Positions 10,791 to 21,820 of a stretch of DNA of 64,000 nucleotides are shown here, piece by piece (the stretch's first letter is position 1; the number at the start of each line of letters is the position of its first letter). The stretch covers positions 372,001 through 436,000 of the forward strand of contig QJPP01007578.1 in NCBI GenBank assembly GCA_003996215.1, read 5' to 3'. Source of the stretch: Jaltomata sinuosa (taxonomy: Eukaryota > Streptophyta > Magnoliopsida > Solanales > Solanaceae). A program made the position numbers and the translations under genes. The notes beneath the pieces are model-generated. The model saw nothing but the letters and a program-made list of their open reading frames with translations, was not told the origin of the DNA and did no database searches.

Positions 10791-12636
10791 TGTAACACCC
10801 TAAAAATTCTAAGCTAAGATCCGAATCATTCTTCATTTATTGTTAGACCCTAAATCAATGATTTCTAATGGAAATAGGTGTTAATATCTATTCTTAAATG
10901 TGGGAAGTGTATTAGATATGAATTAGGATCATAAAGAACCTCTAGCTCAAAGTTGAGTTGAAAGCTTCCTTACCGATTGAGTTTTAGTATACGATTTTTC
11001 AAGGGTCAAATTCAAACGATTATAACTCCTAGAATATGAAGATTAAATGGCCTAGTACCCATCAAATTATAGATCTTCGAGTCTTCTTTCCAACACTGAT
11101 CACACATTAATACGAGTCTAGAGTAAAAAGTTATCAGCGTTTTACTAAAATATATCTGTCTATCAAAATGACAGATAGTAACCACGAGAGCCATCTATGG
11201 CTCGTGGATCAAACTACGACCCGTGGTTTGAGTTCGTAAAATTGAACCTGCAGATCAGTTTTTGGCCTGAGATTCACGAGGTTGATACATGGGTCATGGA
11301 TCAAACCACAAACCATGGTTTCCCCTCGTGGAAATCAGTCCAGAGGCCTAAGAAGTAGTTTGAGAACCACGACCTCTATCCACAGACCATGGTTTATTTC
11401 ATGGGCCGTGATTCATGTTCGTGGAAGCCTATGATGAAATTTTTAGAAGTTTTTAGACTCATTTCTCAAGGGTATTTTAGTAATTTCTAACCCTTTTAAC
11501 TCCTATACTAAGTCATTTTAGGCCTATTTAGAGGCTTTTTATTCATACTTATTTAGATTCCACCTCATTCCTTCAAGCTAAACCCAAGAAGAAAGAAATG
11601 AGTTCTTCTCTCAAGCTTCACGACCTATGGCTTCCTCTCCAAGTCTTCATCTTTAAGTTCTAGTTACAAAAGCTTCAAGTTCAGGTATGTGGGTATTTAA
11701 TAAGGAATTTCCTTCACCCTTCTGCCCAAAACCCTTAATTTTACTTTAGATTTATGAAACTATGAAATTAGGGTTCTTACCCAATTTGTGAAATTCTTAT
11801 AAATTTGATTTAATAGCATCAATTAATGGTTTCTAATCCTTTACCCATGATTTTATATGAGAATCTTCAAGTGTTTCAAAATCCCATGCATTGAGAATGA
11901 TTTCTAGCATGATTTTACCCTATTGCATGTTTTCAAGTAAAATTGGCATGTTTAGATAACATGACCCCAAGTATTTATGAAATTGCATGTCTAGTTCTTC
12001 AAGCTATGAATTTTAGAAAAGAGTATATTTTGAACTATGGCTATGTTAAGATTTTAAGACTTATGATTTATGAATGGCATGACATCAGATATGTCTATAT
12101 GCTTTTCAAACAAATTTGACATCAGATATATCCATGAGTTATGATCAGTTTTGGCATCAGATATGCCCTAGTATATATATGAGCTATAGTATGTTTTCGG
12201 GAATAGTATTTAGTACCTAGTTAGACGGGGTGAGAGTACCCTAAGTCCCAGAACTACGCGCCCTCGTAGATATATTTAGGCCCTCAGTTGGGCATCAAAA
12301 ATTGTGATCACACCAGTAACGCCTCTATACCCTGGCAAGGTATATTGGGTTCCCTCGATGGGGATGATACATCGGATTCCATTTAGCTCACATGGTCTAT
12401 GTTGGTTATGAGAATCTCCCACAAAAATGGTTTCAAGCTTTTAAATGTATTTGACTCTTTGCTTTCAGATTTCAGACTTTCTATTATTACCTACGATTAT
12501 AAATATGTTTTCAGCTTATGATATTGCATCGAGTCATTGCATTACATATTTTGCTATTATCGTATGATTTCAGCTTCAAGTGTATTTTAAGCATGTTTTA
12601 CTATAAGTCATGCATGATCTCAGTTTTTAAGCATGA
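10791..12636 (+). repeat. A1 left LTR, part 1
   Basis: Homologous along its length to 23865-25685. It contains a dyad-rich block of CACGAG/CCGTGG/CCATGG words at 11173-11430, including a near-perfect hairpin at 11182-11207 with arms of about 11-13 bp. It also has three tandem stem-loops GACAT/ATGTC or GGCAT/ATGCC (12081-12167), a CTACG/CGTAG hairpin (12254-12269) and a TATACC/GGTATA hairpin (12326-12344). Broken by A2 at 12637. Confidence 0.85.
12632..12636 (+). repeat. A2 target-site duplication, left copy (CATGA)
   Basis: Pairs with CATGC at 20551-20555. The uninterrupted sequence in the A1 right LTR (about 25695-25705) reads AAGCATGCTT, so CATGC is the original and the left copy has one substitution. 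Confidence 0.75.
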
Positions 12637-15214
12637 TGTCACGCCCCGAGGTTACCCCTAGACATAACACGGGACTTGGAACCACAAGGATCCCAAGTTA
12701 ACCCTTGGTCATAGCATTCTCAAGCATGTAAAGGAAAATGGAACGGAAGCATCATAAAGAAATCCGAAACAGGGAGACATCATAAATAGAGAGTCGAATA
12801 GGAAATATAACTCGAAGATCACCTCATAACATCTATATCTTAAAGCCTCTAAAACTAGCATAAGGAGTTGATGGGACAATACCCCAACTAACTCAACAAT
12901 CTGAAAGGAAAGGAGACATAGAAAAGCTAGAATAAAGCCTAGTCCTCGCACTATGAGGACTCACCAAAGCTGAGCGTGAGTGGCCCGAAACTCTAGCCAC
13001 GAAGCTATGAAGGGACACCTGAATCTGCATTATCAAAGGATGCAGCACAATATGCGTTAGTACTATGGAATGTACAAAGTATGTGAGCAATGCATAAATA
13101 GATTGAAACATGCTTTAAAACGTATTTAGGTAAATTCATGCATAGTACAGATCATTAGAAGATATCATAGTGGAAATCAAATCATAAAGCAAAAGCCAAC
13201 TTCAAGATGATGTTTCTTAAGAAAGTTCATAAAGCTTAGAAAACTTGAAAACATAACATACGAGAGTTTCTTATAACCAACATGAGACCACGTGAGCTAC
13301 ATGGAATCTAACTGTATAACCCCAGTTAGTAAATATGACTTTGAACCCTACCAAGGAGCAAGTCACCATACCCAACTATATAACCCTAGTTGACAAAGTT
13401 GTCTTATGCCCCGCTAAGGCAAGGACACCATACATAAAAACGTGGATCCACTCTCATAAAACTTCAAGGCACATATCATACCATATCATGACCTACGCTG
13501 ACAACGTAGTTTATGGGACTAAGAGTACTCTCACCCTATCTTCTCGGTGCTAAATACTACTCCCAAAACATGCACGTGTAGTTCATAATCATAAAGGCAT
13601 ACTCTCATGCCAAATCTTATTCATAAGGGCATACTCTCATGCCAAATCTTATTCATAAGGGCATACTCTCATGCCAAATCTTATACATAAAGCATGAAAA
13701 CACATCGGGTATCATGCAACTTTCATATCATAGTTCATAAAGCTTAGCATAGCCATAATTCAAAAATATGCTTTTCTTTTTAAATTCATACTTGAAGAAT
13801 TAGGCATGCAATTTCATAAATTCATAAAGGTCATGATATCTAATCATGCCAAGCTTGAAAACATACAATTTTATAGTTTCATGCTATAAATCAACTTTCA
13901 TGCTTGGGCTTTTAAAACCAATAAGAGAATCATACTTAAATCATGAGTAATCAAGAGGAAACCATAAATTTAAATATAGAAACTGATTTCATAAACCTTC
14001 CCCAATTTTCGATCAAAACCCTAGTTTCATGAGTTCATAGATCAAAATAAGAATTGGCCTTAAAATCATGAATAAGAAACCACTCATAAAACTCATGCAA
14101 AATCATGCAATTTAGAGTTAGAATCCATAGAAGAATCATGAGGAAGCAATTTTAGAAGGACCCATAAGAATTGAGTAAGAACCCTAGTTTAGAAATCCAT
14201 AAGTTCAATTTAGAAGATTGGGGTTTGGGAAGGGTGAAGGAATCCCTTATTGAATACCCACATACCTTAGGTGAAGATAACCCACTTCAATGGAAAAAAC
14301 TTAGGATACTTGACTTGGAGCTTGAAGACTTTGAGTGGATCCCTTGCTATGGAGCTTGAAACCCTATCTTGAAGCTTGAGAGGATGAAACTCTTTTTTTC
14401 CTCTCTTGAAACTTGTTTGGAAGAATGGGAGATAACTTATGCCAAGTGAGAATAAAAACCCTTCTAAATAGGCTTAAAATGACCTAGTATAGGAGTTAAA
14501 AGAGTGGAAAATTACAAAAATACCCCTGGACTTAAGCTTGGAAAAACTGATGAAATGACTCAGCTTCAGGGATTACGGGTCAGTGTACGAACCGTCAAAG
14601 TGAATGACGGAACGCCATTTGATCCGTTATTTTAGAAATCACTTTTAAGAGTCTACTGGAACTCCATTCCACGAGTTACAGGATGGTCCGTCGTTTAAAA
14701 TGATGACTCGTCAAGTCACTCATGGAATCTAAGGAAGAAAAGCTGATTTTTGACAAACCACGGGTCAATGTCAACCAACCAGTGGTTTTAAAAAAGAATT
14801 TCAGTATTCAGTTCAACAATCACAGTTCAAAGTACGGACCCGTCGTTCAAAGTACGGACCCGTCATTCGATCCATCATCACTGACAGCATTGCAGTAAAC
14901 TGCCCATAACTTTTTACTCCGGACTCGAATTAATAAGAGGTTGGTGGCGTTAGAAAGATAATTCGAATACCTTTAATATGGTGGGTACTAGGCCACCTAA
15001 CTCTTTATATTTTAGGATAAATGATCATTTGAAGTTGACCCTAGTTTAGTCTTATAAGAAAACTCATTTGGTTGAGGTGCTTTCAACTTATCTAGGTTAT
15101 AGGAGTCTCTTATGAACATGATTCGCATCCAAAGCACTCACCACACTAGGGAAATGATCATTCGACTCATGGAAAAAGGTTCGGGTATTAGCTTAGGATT
15201 TCTGGGGTGTTACA
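12637..15214 (-). repeat. A2 3' LTR (left copy on the map)
   Basis: On the minus strand it starts TGTAACACCCC at 15214 and ends at 12637. Contents on the map strand: paired hairpins with loop TATAACCC (13308-13392), CTACG/CGTAG hairpin (13493-13509), three tandem GGCAT/ATGCC stem-loops (13596-13675), and a block of ACGGACC/GGTCCGT/CCACGAG words (about 14565-14880). The other LTR has only two GGCAT units, so the array changes length. Confidence 0.88.
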
Positions 15215-15232
15215 ATATCCCCCCCTTGGGAT
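15215..15232 (-). promoter_or_regulatory. A2 polypurine tract
   Basis: On the minus strand CCCAAGGGGGGGATAT sits directly before the LTR start TGTAACACCCC, the position where plus-strand DNA synthesis is primed. Confidence 0.85.
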
Positions 15233-15469
15233 CATTCGTTCTCGAATGAAGACTAAGCAAGGGAAACTAGAGAGATAACATCCCAACCAAACATCAAAAC
15301 ATGAAAACCGAAGAATCAACATGAAACTGGACTTTTCAATTTAAAACATAGCTGAATCAACTTCGAAAATATGAATACATGCTAGGATCATGAGATAAAA
15401 TGCTGAAATAGAATCAGAGGGACATACTAAGGGTGGAACTACTTCCTCAAGCTGAAACTGTATCAAAAA

Positions 15470-15560
15470 GAAAAGGATGAGGGTACTTGGCCTTCATGGA
15501 TAATTCTGCTTCCCAAGTAGTTCCTTCAACTGAGTTCTAAAAGTTGAAGTACTATTGTGG
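15470..15560 (-). pseudogene. A2 remnant of pol 3' end (chromodomain tail)
   Basis: Minus-strand sequence matches the last codons of A3 pol (map position about 32190-32260): a Glu/Ala/Thr-Trp-Glu stretch followed by a Lys-Tyr-Pro-like ending, the C-terminal chromodomain tail of Tekay-type chromoviruses. Only about 25-30 residues remain and there is no frame upstream. It shows that A2 arose from a coding chromovirus by internal deletion or replacement. Confidence 0.6.
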
Positions 15561-17330
15561 TAATCGACTTCTGATTGAAATAAAAATTGAGCTGGTTTCA
15601 TGAGACACGTATGCATGCTGGGAATGTAAGATCAACTAATGGGACAGGAACTGGATACCCAACATGATAGTTTGTCTTGGATGAGAGTAGGAACTCATCT
15701 AAAACTTATAAAGAACAAACATACTCTAGAACTCACAGTTAATCGAAAGGGACACCAAACTGAGAGAGTTAGATATACATGGAAACTATTCTCTTCTGAA
15801 TACCACTCCTACCATTTGCAACTAACAACCTCAATAGCGCACATAAAAGTACTAAGGTCTGAGTCTAACTACCCAATTCTCCATGTTCAAACCTATCTCA
15901 GATCTCTTGCATCCAGAACATCTTCTAAGGATAGTATTCCCTCTTATCACAACAACCAACTAAGCTAGGGCTCCCAACCAAAGGGTCACTAGTTGTGCAA
16001 AACAATTATCCACATGTATCCCATCACGATATTCAAGCTTATAACTATGGTCACCTTATGGTTTCGTAGCTTACCCTATTTAAGACTTCTCTCCTCTTTC
16101 CTACCATAACTAAGAATCACAAATTCAAGAACTTCTACAGAGAGACATACTAAACTTCCTCATCTAACTATTTCGCATGAATAATCCGTACCTCATAATT
16201 CACCCACACCTAGAAGTCAAGGTGGAACAAGTACACTAACAAGGAAAAAGAATCTGCTACCTCCCAGCTAGGCTACTACAAGGCCTTCTCCCCTAACACT
16301 TATAACATCATAAACCAGAACCATTGAAAGAAAAGAGCAGGAGCAGGAGCATCACGAATGAAGGATTACAGACTGATCTTAACTTACACTTAGCGTGATC
16401 AAGCCACTCAAGGTGAGGCTTGGGGAATTGAGCATAATCGGTATGAGCACTTTATATACTGTAAATGTAAGACATGAGTTAGTGGGGATCACCACCCCTC
16501 GTCATCAAAGGCAAAGATCACAGGGCTTTAGAATAAGTAAATCATAAGCATGAATCGTTTCAAGAATTAGGTCTGAGCATATACATGGCGTAACATGCTT
16601 TGATTAGCCATTGAGGTATTTCTGAAGACTGACAGAGCAAACATAACTGAGCATACTGCGATACATGAGTTTATATACATAACGGACCTTGGGGCATAAA
16701 GCTGGAATTCATAGACTCGCAGAGTAAGAGTAGGGTCATTGTCTGAAGAAATCACTTGTCATTCTAGAAACTGAACATGAGTGTGAATCTTGATGGAGTG
16801 CGTAAATTGAAATAGAACCATGGCGCTGACACCCAAGGCATGCAAATGGTATCATAATGGCGGGAGTATACTTGGGACGCTAGGATGAAAATAAGCTTCT
16901 GCCTCCCCTCATAACTTTGTTTTAACACCCAACGACATCACCACCTGAGCCTCTAACATCTGACCGATTCAACATCCCACCATATCCCCCTTAGATTCAT
17001 GCTACCCTTCTAAGTCTATGGACCTCTCACCAACCTCTCAAAGGAACTATGATCGTTTTACCCTAACGAACATACACTACTCCAGAATCTAGCCTGAGTA
17101 CCCACTTTCTTCTATGGTCTAAGATCTTCCTTCGCCTAAAAGTCTAGGCCTCAACCCTTCTATCTTCACTTTGTTCTAAGTTAAGACAACTCACCACCCA
17201 AACCAGAATAGGGGTCCAGGGACTATGGATGCATAAAGGAAGGAAATCTAGTGACGTACCTGATTCAACTTCTGAAGGAATACCCTGACCTGGCTGGTTA
17301 GGCAATGAAAGGAATTGGTTTTAGAGCTGA
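15561..17330 (-). other. A2 interior, non-coding, shared with A1 interior
   Basis: No protein-coding frame of note on either strand. Blocks such as the one at 16560-16760 (reverse complement with CTCTTACTCTGCGAGTCTATG and TAAACTCATGTATCGC) correspond to A1 at 22390-22570 in the element's own orientation. The shared non-coding filler is the defining trait of this non-autonomous family. Confidence 0.7.
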
Positions 17331-17740
17331 ACATCACAGTTGCTCCACTTAGATGAGGGGAAATTCCTGATCCTATGGCCTAACTGACCACACCTAAAAT
17401 ACCCCTCCTTGCCTGCAAGGCACTCACCTAAATTTAACTTACCACAACTACTACAACGACGGTACCTCAAGGTCTTCGAAGCCTTATGGTGACACGACTG
17501 AGAATCGAGGGCAGATGTGCTAATTAAAGATGGGGTTGGTCCGGATGACCTCTGCTGAAAAGATGATTGGTTTCATATTCTGGTCTTTTTGTTCTTTCTC
17601 TTCCTCTTCTTTAGTTTCTCTTTCTCATTCAACTGAGTTGTCATGGCTTGAGCCAACATATAGATGGCTTCACGAAATTCTGCATTCGTAACCTCATGAT
17701 CTAGAGTGGTTGGATTAGCATTCCTCATGGGGTTTCTTAG
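17331..17740 (-). pseudogene. A2 gag remnant (N-terminal piece joined to degenerate zinc knuckle)
   Basis: Minus-strand frame from about 17740 reads RNANPTTLDHEVTNAEFREAIYMLAQAMTTQ, the start of a gypsy Gag, then a Lys/Arg-rich run (EKEKLKKRKRKNKK). It then reaches the CGKLNLGECLAGKEGYFRCGQLGHRIRNF segment at about 17365-17470, the region of the Gag zinc knuckle. Two of the metal-binding Cys positions appear replaced (Tyr and Phe), and the central Gag capsid region is missing. It cannot make a working Gag. Confidence 0.72.
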
Positions 17741-17942
17741 TGGAAACATTATCTGGAATGCATAAGGAATGGAATAAAAGGGTAAATAGAGTCATACTCT
17801 ATCGCATGATAGTGAACATGAAGAAGTGAAGTTTTTCCTAAAACACCTCGTAGTCTCTATCTCATCGGTATGGCGCGCTTCACACTCATGAAAGAGACTC
17901 TACTTAGTGCGGCTTTCAAACATCCTAGGAATCTTGAACCTG

Positions 17943-17960
17943 AGGCTCTGATACCAAATT
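17943..17960 (-). promoter_or_regulatory. A2 primer-binding site
   Basis: On the minus strand TTTGGTATCAGAGCC follows the LTR terminus, complementary to the 3' end of initiator tRNA-Met. Confidence 0.85.
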
Positions 17961-20550
17961 TGTCATACCCCGAGATTACCCCCTAGACGTAACATGGGAC
18001 TTGGAACCATAAGGATCCTAAGTTAACCCTTGGTCATAGCATTCTCAAGCATGTAAAGGAAAATGGAACGAAAGCATCACAAAAAAATCTGAAACAGGGA
18101 GACATATCATAAATAGAGAGTCGAATAGGACATACAACTCAAAGAACACCTCATAGTATCTATGTATGAAAGACTTTAAAACTAGCATAAGGAGTTGATG
18201 GGACAATACCCCAACTAACTCAACAATCTGAAAGGAAAGGAGACATAGAAAAGCTAGAATAAAGCCTAGTCCTCGCACTATAAGGACTCACCAAAGCTTA
18301 GAGTGAGTGGCCAGAAACTCTAGCCATGAAGCTATGAAGGGACACCTGAATCTGCATCATTAAAGGATGTAGCACAACATGCGTTAGTACTATGGAATGT
18401 ACTAAGTATGTGAGCAATGCATAAATAGATTGAAACATGCTTTAAAATGTATTTAGGTAAATCCATACATAGTACAGATCATGAGAAGATAACATAGCGG
18501 AAATCAAATCATAAGGCAAAAGCCAACTTCAAGATGATGTTTCATAAGAAAGTTCATAAAGCTTAGAAAACTTGAAAACAAAACATACGAGAGTTTCTTA
18601 TAACCAACATGAGACCACGTGAGCTACATGGAATCAAACTGTATAACCCCAGTTAGTAAAGCTGACTTTAAACCCTGCCAAGGAACAAGTCACCATACCC
18701 AACTATATAACTCTAGTTGGCAAAGTTGTCTTATGCTCCGCTAAGACAAGGACACCATACATAAAGACGTGGATCCACTCTCATAAGCCTTTAAGGCACA
18801 TATCATATCATATCATGACCTACGTTGGCAACGTAGTTTATGGGACTAAGGGTACACTCACCCCATCCTCTCGATGCAAAATACTACTCCCAAAACATGC
18901 ACGTATAGCTCATAATCATAAAGGCATACTCTCATGCAAAATCTTATTCATAAGGGCATACTCTCATGCCAAATCTTATACATAAAGCATGAAAACACAT
19001 TGGGTATCATGCAACTTTCATATCATAGTTCATAAAGCTTAGCATAGCCATAATTCAAAAACATGCTTTTCTTTCTAAATTCATACTTGAAGAATTAGGC
19101 ATGCAATTTCATAAATTCATAAAGGTCATGATATCTAATCATGCCAAGTTTCTCTTGAAAACATACAATTTCATAGTTTCATGCTATAAATCAACTTTCA
19201 TGCTTGGGCTTTTAAAACCAATAAGAGAATCATACTTAAATCATGAGTAATCATGAGGAAACCATAAATTTAAATATAGAAACTGATTTCATAAACTTTC
19301 CCCAATTTTAGATCAAAACCCTAGTTTCATGAGTTCATAGATCAAAATAAGAATTGGCCTTAAAATCATGAATAAGAAACCACTCATAAAAACTCATGCA
19401 AAATCATGCAATTTAGAGTTAGAATCCATAGAAGAATCATGAGGAAACAATTTTAGAAGGACCCATAAGAATTGAGTAAGAACCCTAGTTTAGAAATCCA
19501 TAAGTTCAATTTAGAAGATTGGGGTTTTGGGCATAAGGGTGAAGAAATCCCTTATTGAATACCCACATACCTTAGGTGAAGATAACCCACTTCAATGGAA
19601 AAGACTTAGGAGACTTGACTTGGAGCTTGGAGACTTTGAGTGGATCCCTTATATGGAGCTTGAAACCCTATCTTGAAGCTTGAGAGGATGAAACTCTTTT
19701 TTTTCCTCTCTTGAAACTTGTTTGGAAGAATGGGAGATAACTTATGATAAGTTGGAATAAAAACCCTTCTAAATAGGCTTAAAACGACCTAGTATAGGAG
19801 TTAAAAGAGTGGAAAATTATAAAAATACCCCTGGACTTAAGCTTGGAAAAACTGATGAAATGACTCGGCTTTAGGGATTACGGGTCAGTGTAGGGACCGT
19901 CAAAGTGAATGACGGACTATCATTTGATCCGTGATTTTAGAAATCACTTTTGAGAGTCTACTGGAACTCCATTCCACGAGTTACAGGACGGTCCATCATT
20001 TAAAATGATGACCCATCAAGTCACTCGTGGAATCTAGGGAAGAAAAGCTGATTTTTGACAAACCACAGGTCAATCTACGGACCATGGTTTTGATCTATGG
20101 GCCGTCAACCAACCAGTGGTTTTAAAAAAGAAAATTTCAGTGTTCAGTTCAGCAATCACGGTTCAAAGTACGGACCCATCGTTCAACGTACGGACCCGTC
20201 ATCCGATCTGTCATCACTGACAGCACTGCAGTAAATTGCCCATAACATTTTACTCTGGACTCGGATTAATAAGAGGTCAATGGCGTTGGAAAGATAATTT
20301 GAATACCTTTAATTTGGTGGATACTAGGCCACCTAACTCTTTATATTTTAGGAGAAATGATCATTTGAAATTGACCCTAGTTTAGTCTTATAAGAAAACT
20401 CATTTGGTTGAGGTGCTTTAAACTTATCTAGGTTATAGGAGTCTCTTATGAATATGATTTGCATCCAAAGCACTCACCACACTAGGAAAATGATCATTAG
20501 ACTCATGGAAAAAGGTTCGGGTATTAGCTTAGGATTTCTGGGGTGTTACA
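17961..20550 (-). repeat. A2 5' LTR (right copy on the map)
   Basis: Same structure as the left copy with scattered substitutions and small indels. It has AACTG/CAGTT and CCAACTA/TAGTTGG hairpins (about 18637-18725), CTACG/CGTAG (18820-18836), two GGCAT/ATGCC units (18923-18969) and the ACGGACC word block (about 19880-20220). It includes a stretch of about 30 bp near 20090 that is absent from the left copy. Confidence 0.88.
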
Positions 20551-20555
20551 CATGC

Positions 20556-21049
20556 TTTCAAGTATATTTATCAGGACTTATGCATATCTCACATACTCAG
20601 CACATTCTATAGTACTGATTGCATACCTCTTTGTGCTGCATCCTATTATGATGTAGATTCAGTAGCTCACTCCTAGATTCGTGGCTAGTAGATTAGCAGC
20701 ACATCAAGCCAGCTTGATTAGTCCTTCTCATACGAGGACTTGGAGTTTAATTTAATTCTAGTATTTTAATTCTTTCATTCAATTTTCAGTATTTAGAGTT
20801 AGCTGGTGGCTTGTACCAGCTGCTCGTCAATTGTAAAGGTTTTCAGACATAGAGTCAGATATTAAACTTAATTCAAATTGTCATTCTTAGACATATATTT
20901 ATACAACAAATTAAGTTGCTCATTACTTCAGTTAAGCTTTTTCCCTTTATGTTCATATTTTAAGTCATGCTAATGTCAAGGGTTAGCTTGGGATCACTTA
21001 TGGTCTCAAGTCCTGTGTTGCATTCAGAGGGTAGGCTCAGAGTGTGACA
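20556..21049 (+). repeat. A1 left LTR, part 2, ending TGTGACA
   Basis: Continuation of the A1 left LTR after A2, homologous to about 25700-26202. The LTR ends TGTGACA at 21049. Confidence 0.85.
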
Positions 21050-21072
21050 AACTTAGTATCAGAGCATCAGGT
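21050..21072 (+). promoter_or_regulatory. A1 primer-binding site
   Basis: AACTTAGTATCAGAGCATCAG directly after the LTR terminus is a slightly mutated initiator tRNA-Met site (consensus TTGGTATCAGAGC). Confidence 0.75.
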
Positions 21073-21747
21073 TTAAGAGTCCTAGGGTGTCTAAAAGCCG
21101 CGTTAAGTAGAGTTTTTGTCATGGGTGTGAAGCGCGCCACATTTATGAGAGAGAGTCTAAGAGATGTTTTTAGGAAAACTCCACTTCTTTCATATTATTT
21201 ATCGTGCGATAGAGTTTAACTTTATTTATCCCCTATATTTATGTGTTATTCCCAGTTCTACTATTTATACCTCATATATGAGGTGCCAGAAGTTGTAAAT
21301 GTCAGATTATCTATCGCCGAGGTTCTCTCAAATCTCTTACAGAACTTTGGTACTAATTATTCATCAAGAAGAGAAAGTGTGTATCTAGATCCTTGGGTAG
21401 TGTTGCCACACGACAAATGTTGTGTTGTAATCCATTAGTTGTAGAATGAACCTAGAGCTAGAAGTATGACGTCAAAAGTGTAGTAGCCTGGAGAGAAGAA
21501 TAGCATTTGGTTAGAGCATCCATTCAGAGTTGTGTTTTTTTAGATAGGTGATGGGATGATACATCCCTTGGTATGGACTAAAGAATAGTAAGTATTGTGC
21601 TAGTATAGACCAAGTATAGGATGTGAATGAAAGGATGATAGTATGAGAGTGATAATGATAGTTTTGTGGGATTTATATGGTAGGCATGATATAGTGTAAT
21701 GTAAGAGTTTAAGTTGATAAATTATAGCAAGTGTGAGTATGTAAGCA

Positions 21748-21820
<73 letters not shown>

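Larger units (their letters stand above)
12637..20550 (-). mobile_element. A2: non-autonomous Ty3/gypsy element nested in A1, opposite orientation
   Basis: 7914 bp, bounded by LTRs 12637-15214 and 17961-20550 (2578 and 2590 bp, minus orientation, starting TGTAACACCCC and ending in TGACA). The PBS is next to 17960 and the PPT next to 15215. The 2.75 kb interior keeps gag scraps and the last few codons of pol but lacks protease, RT, RNase H and integrase. Its middle (about 15600-17250) is related to the interior of A1 (about 21950-23350 on the other strand), so both belong to one deletion-derivative family. The pol tail matches A3. Confidence 0.88.

Noticed and set aside
21751..21820. (TA)n(TG)n run as a regulatory or Z-DNA element
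   Set aside because: Ordinary compound microsatellite in a dead transposon interior; no further support.
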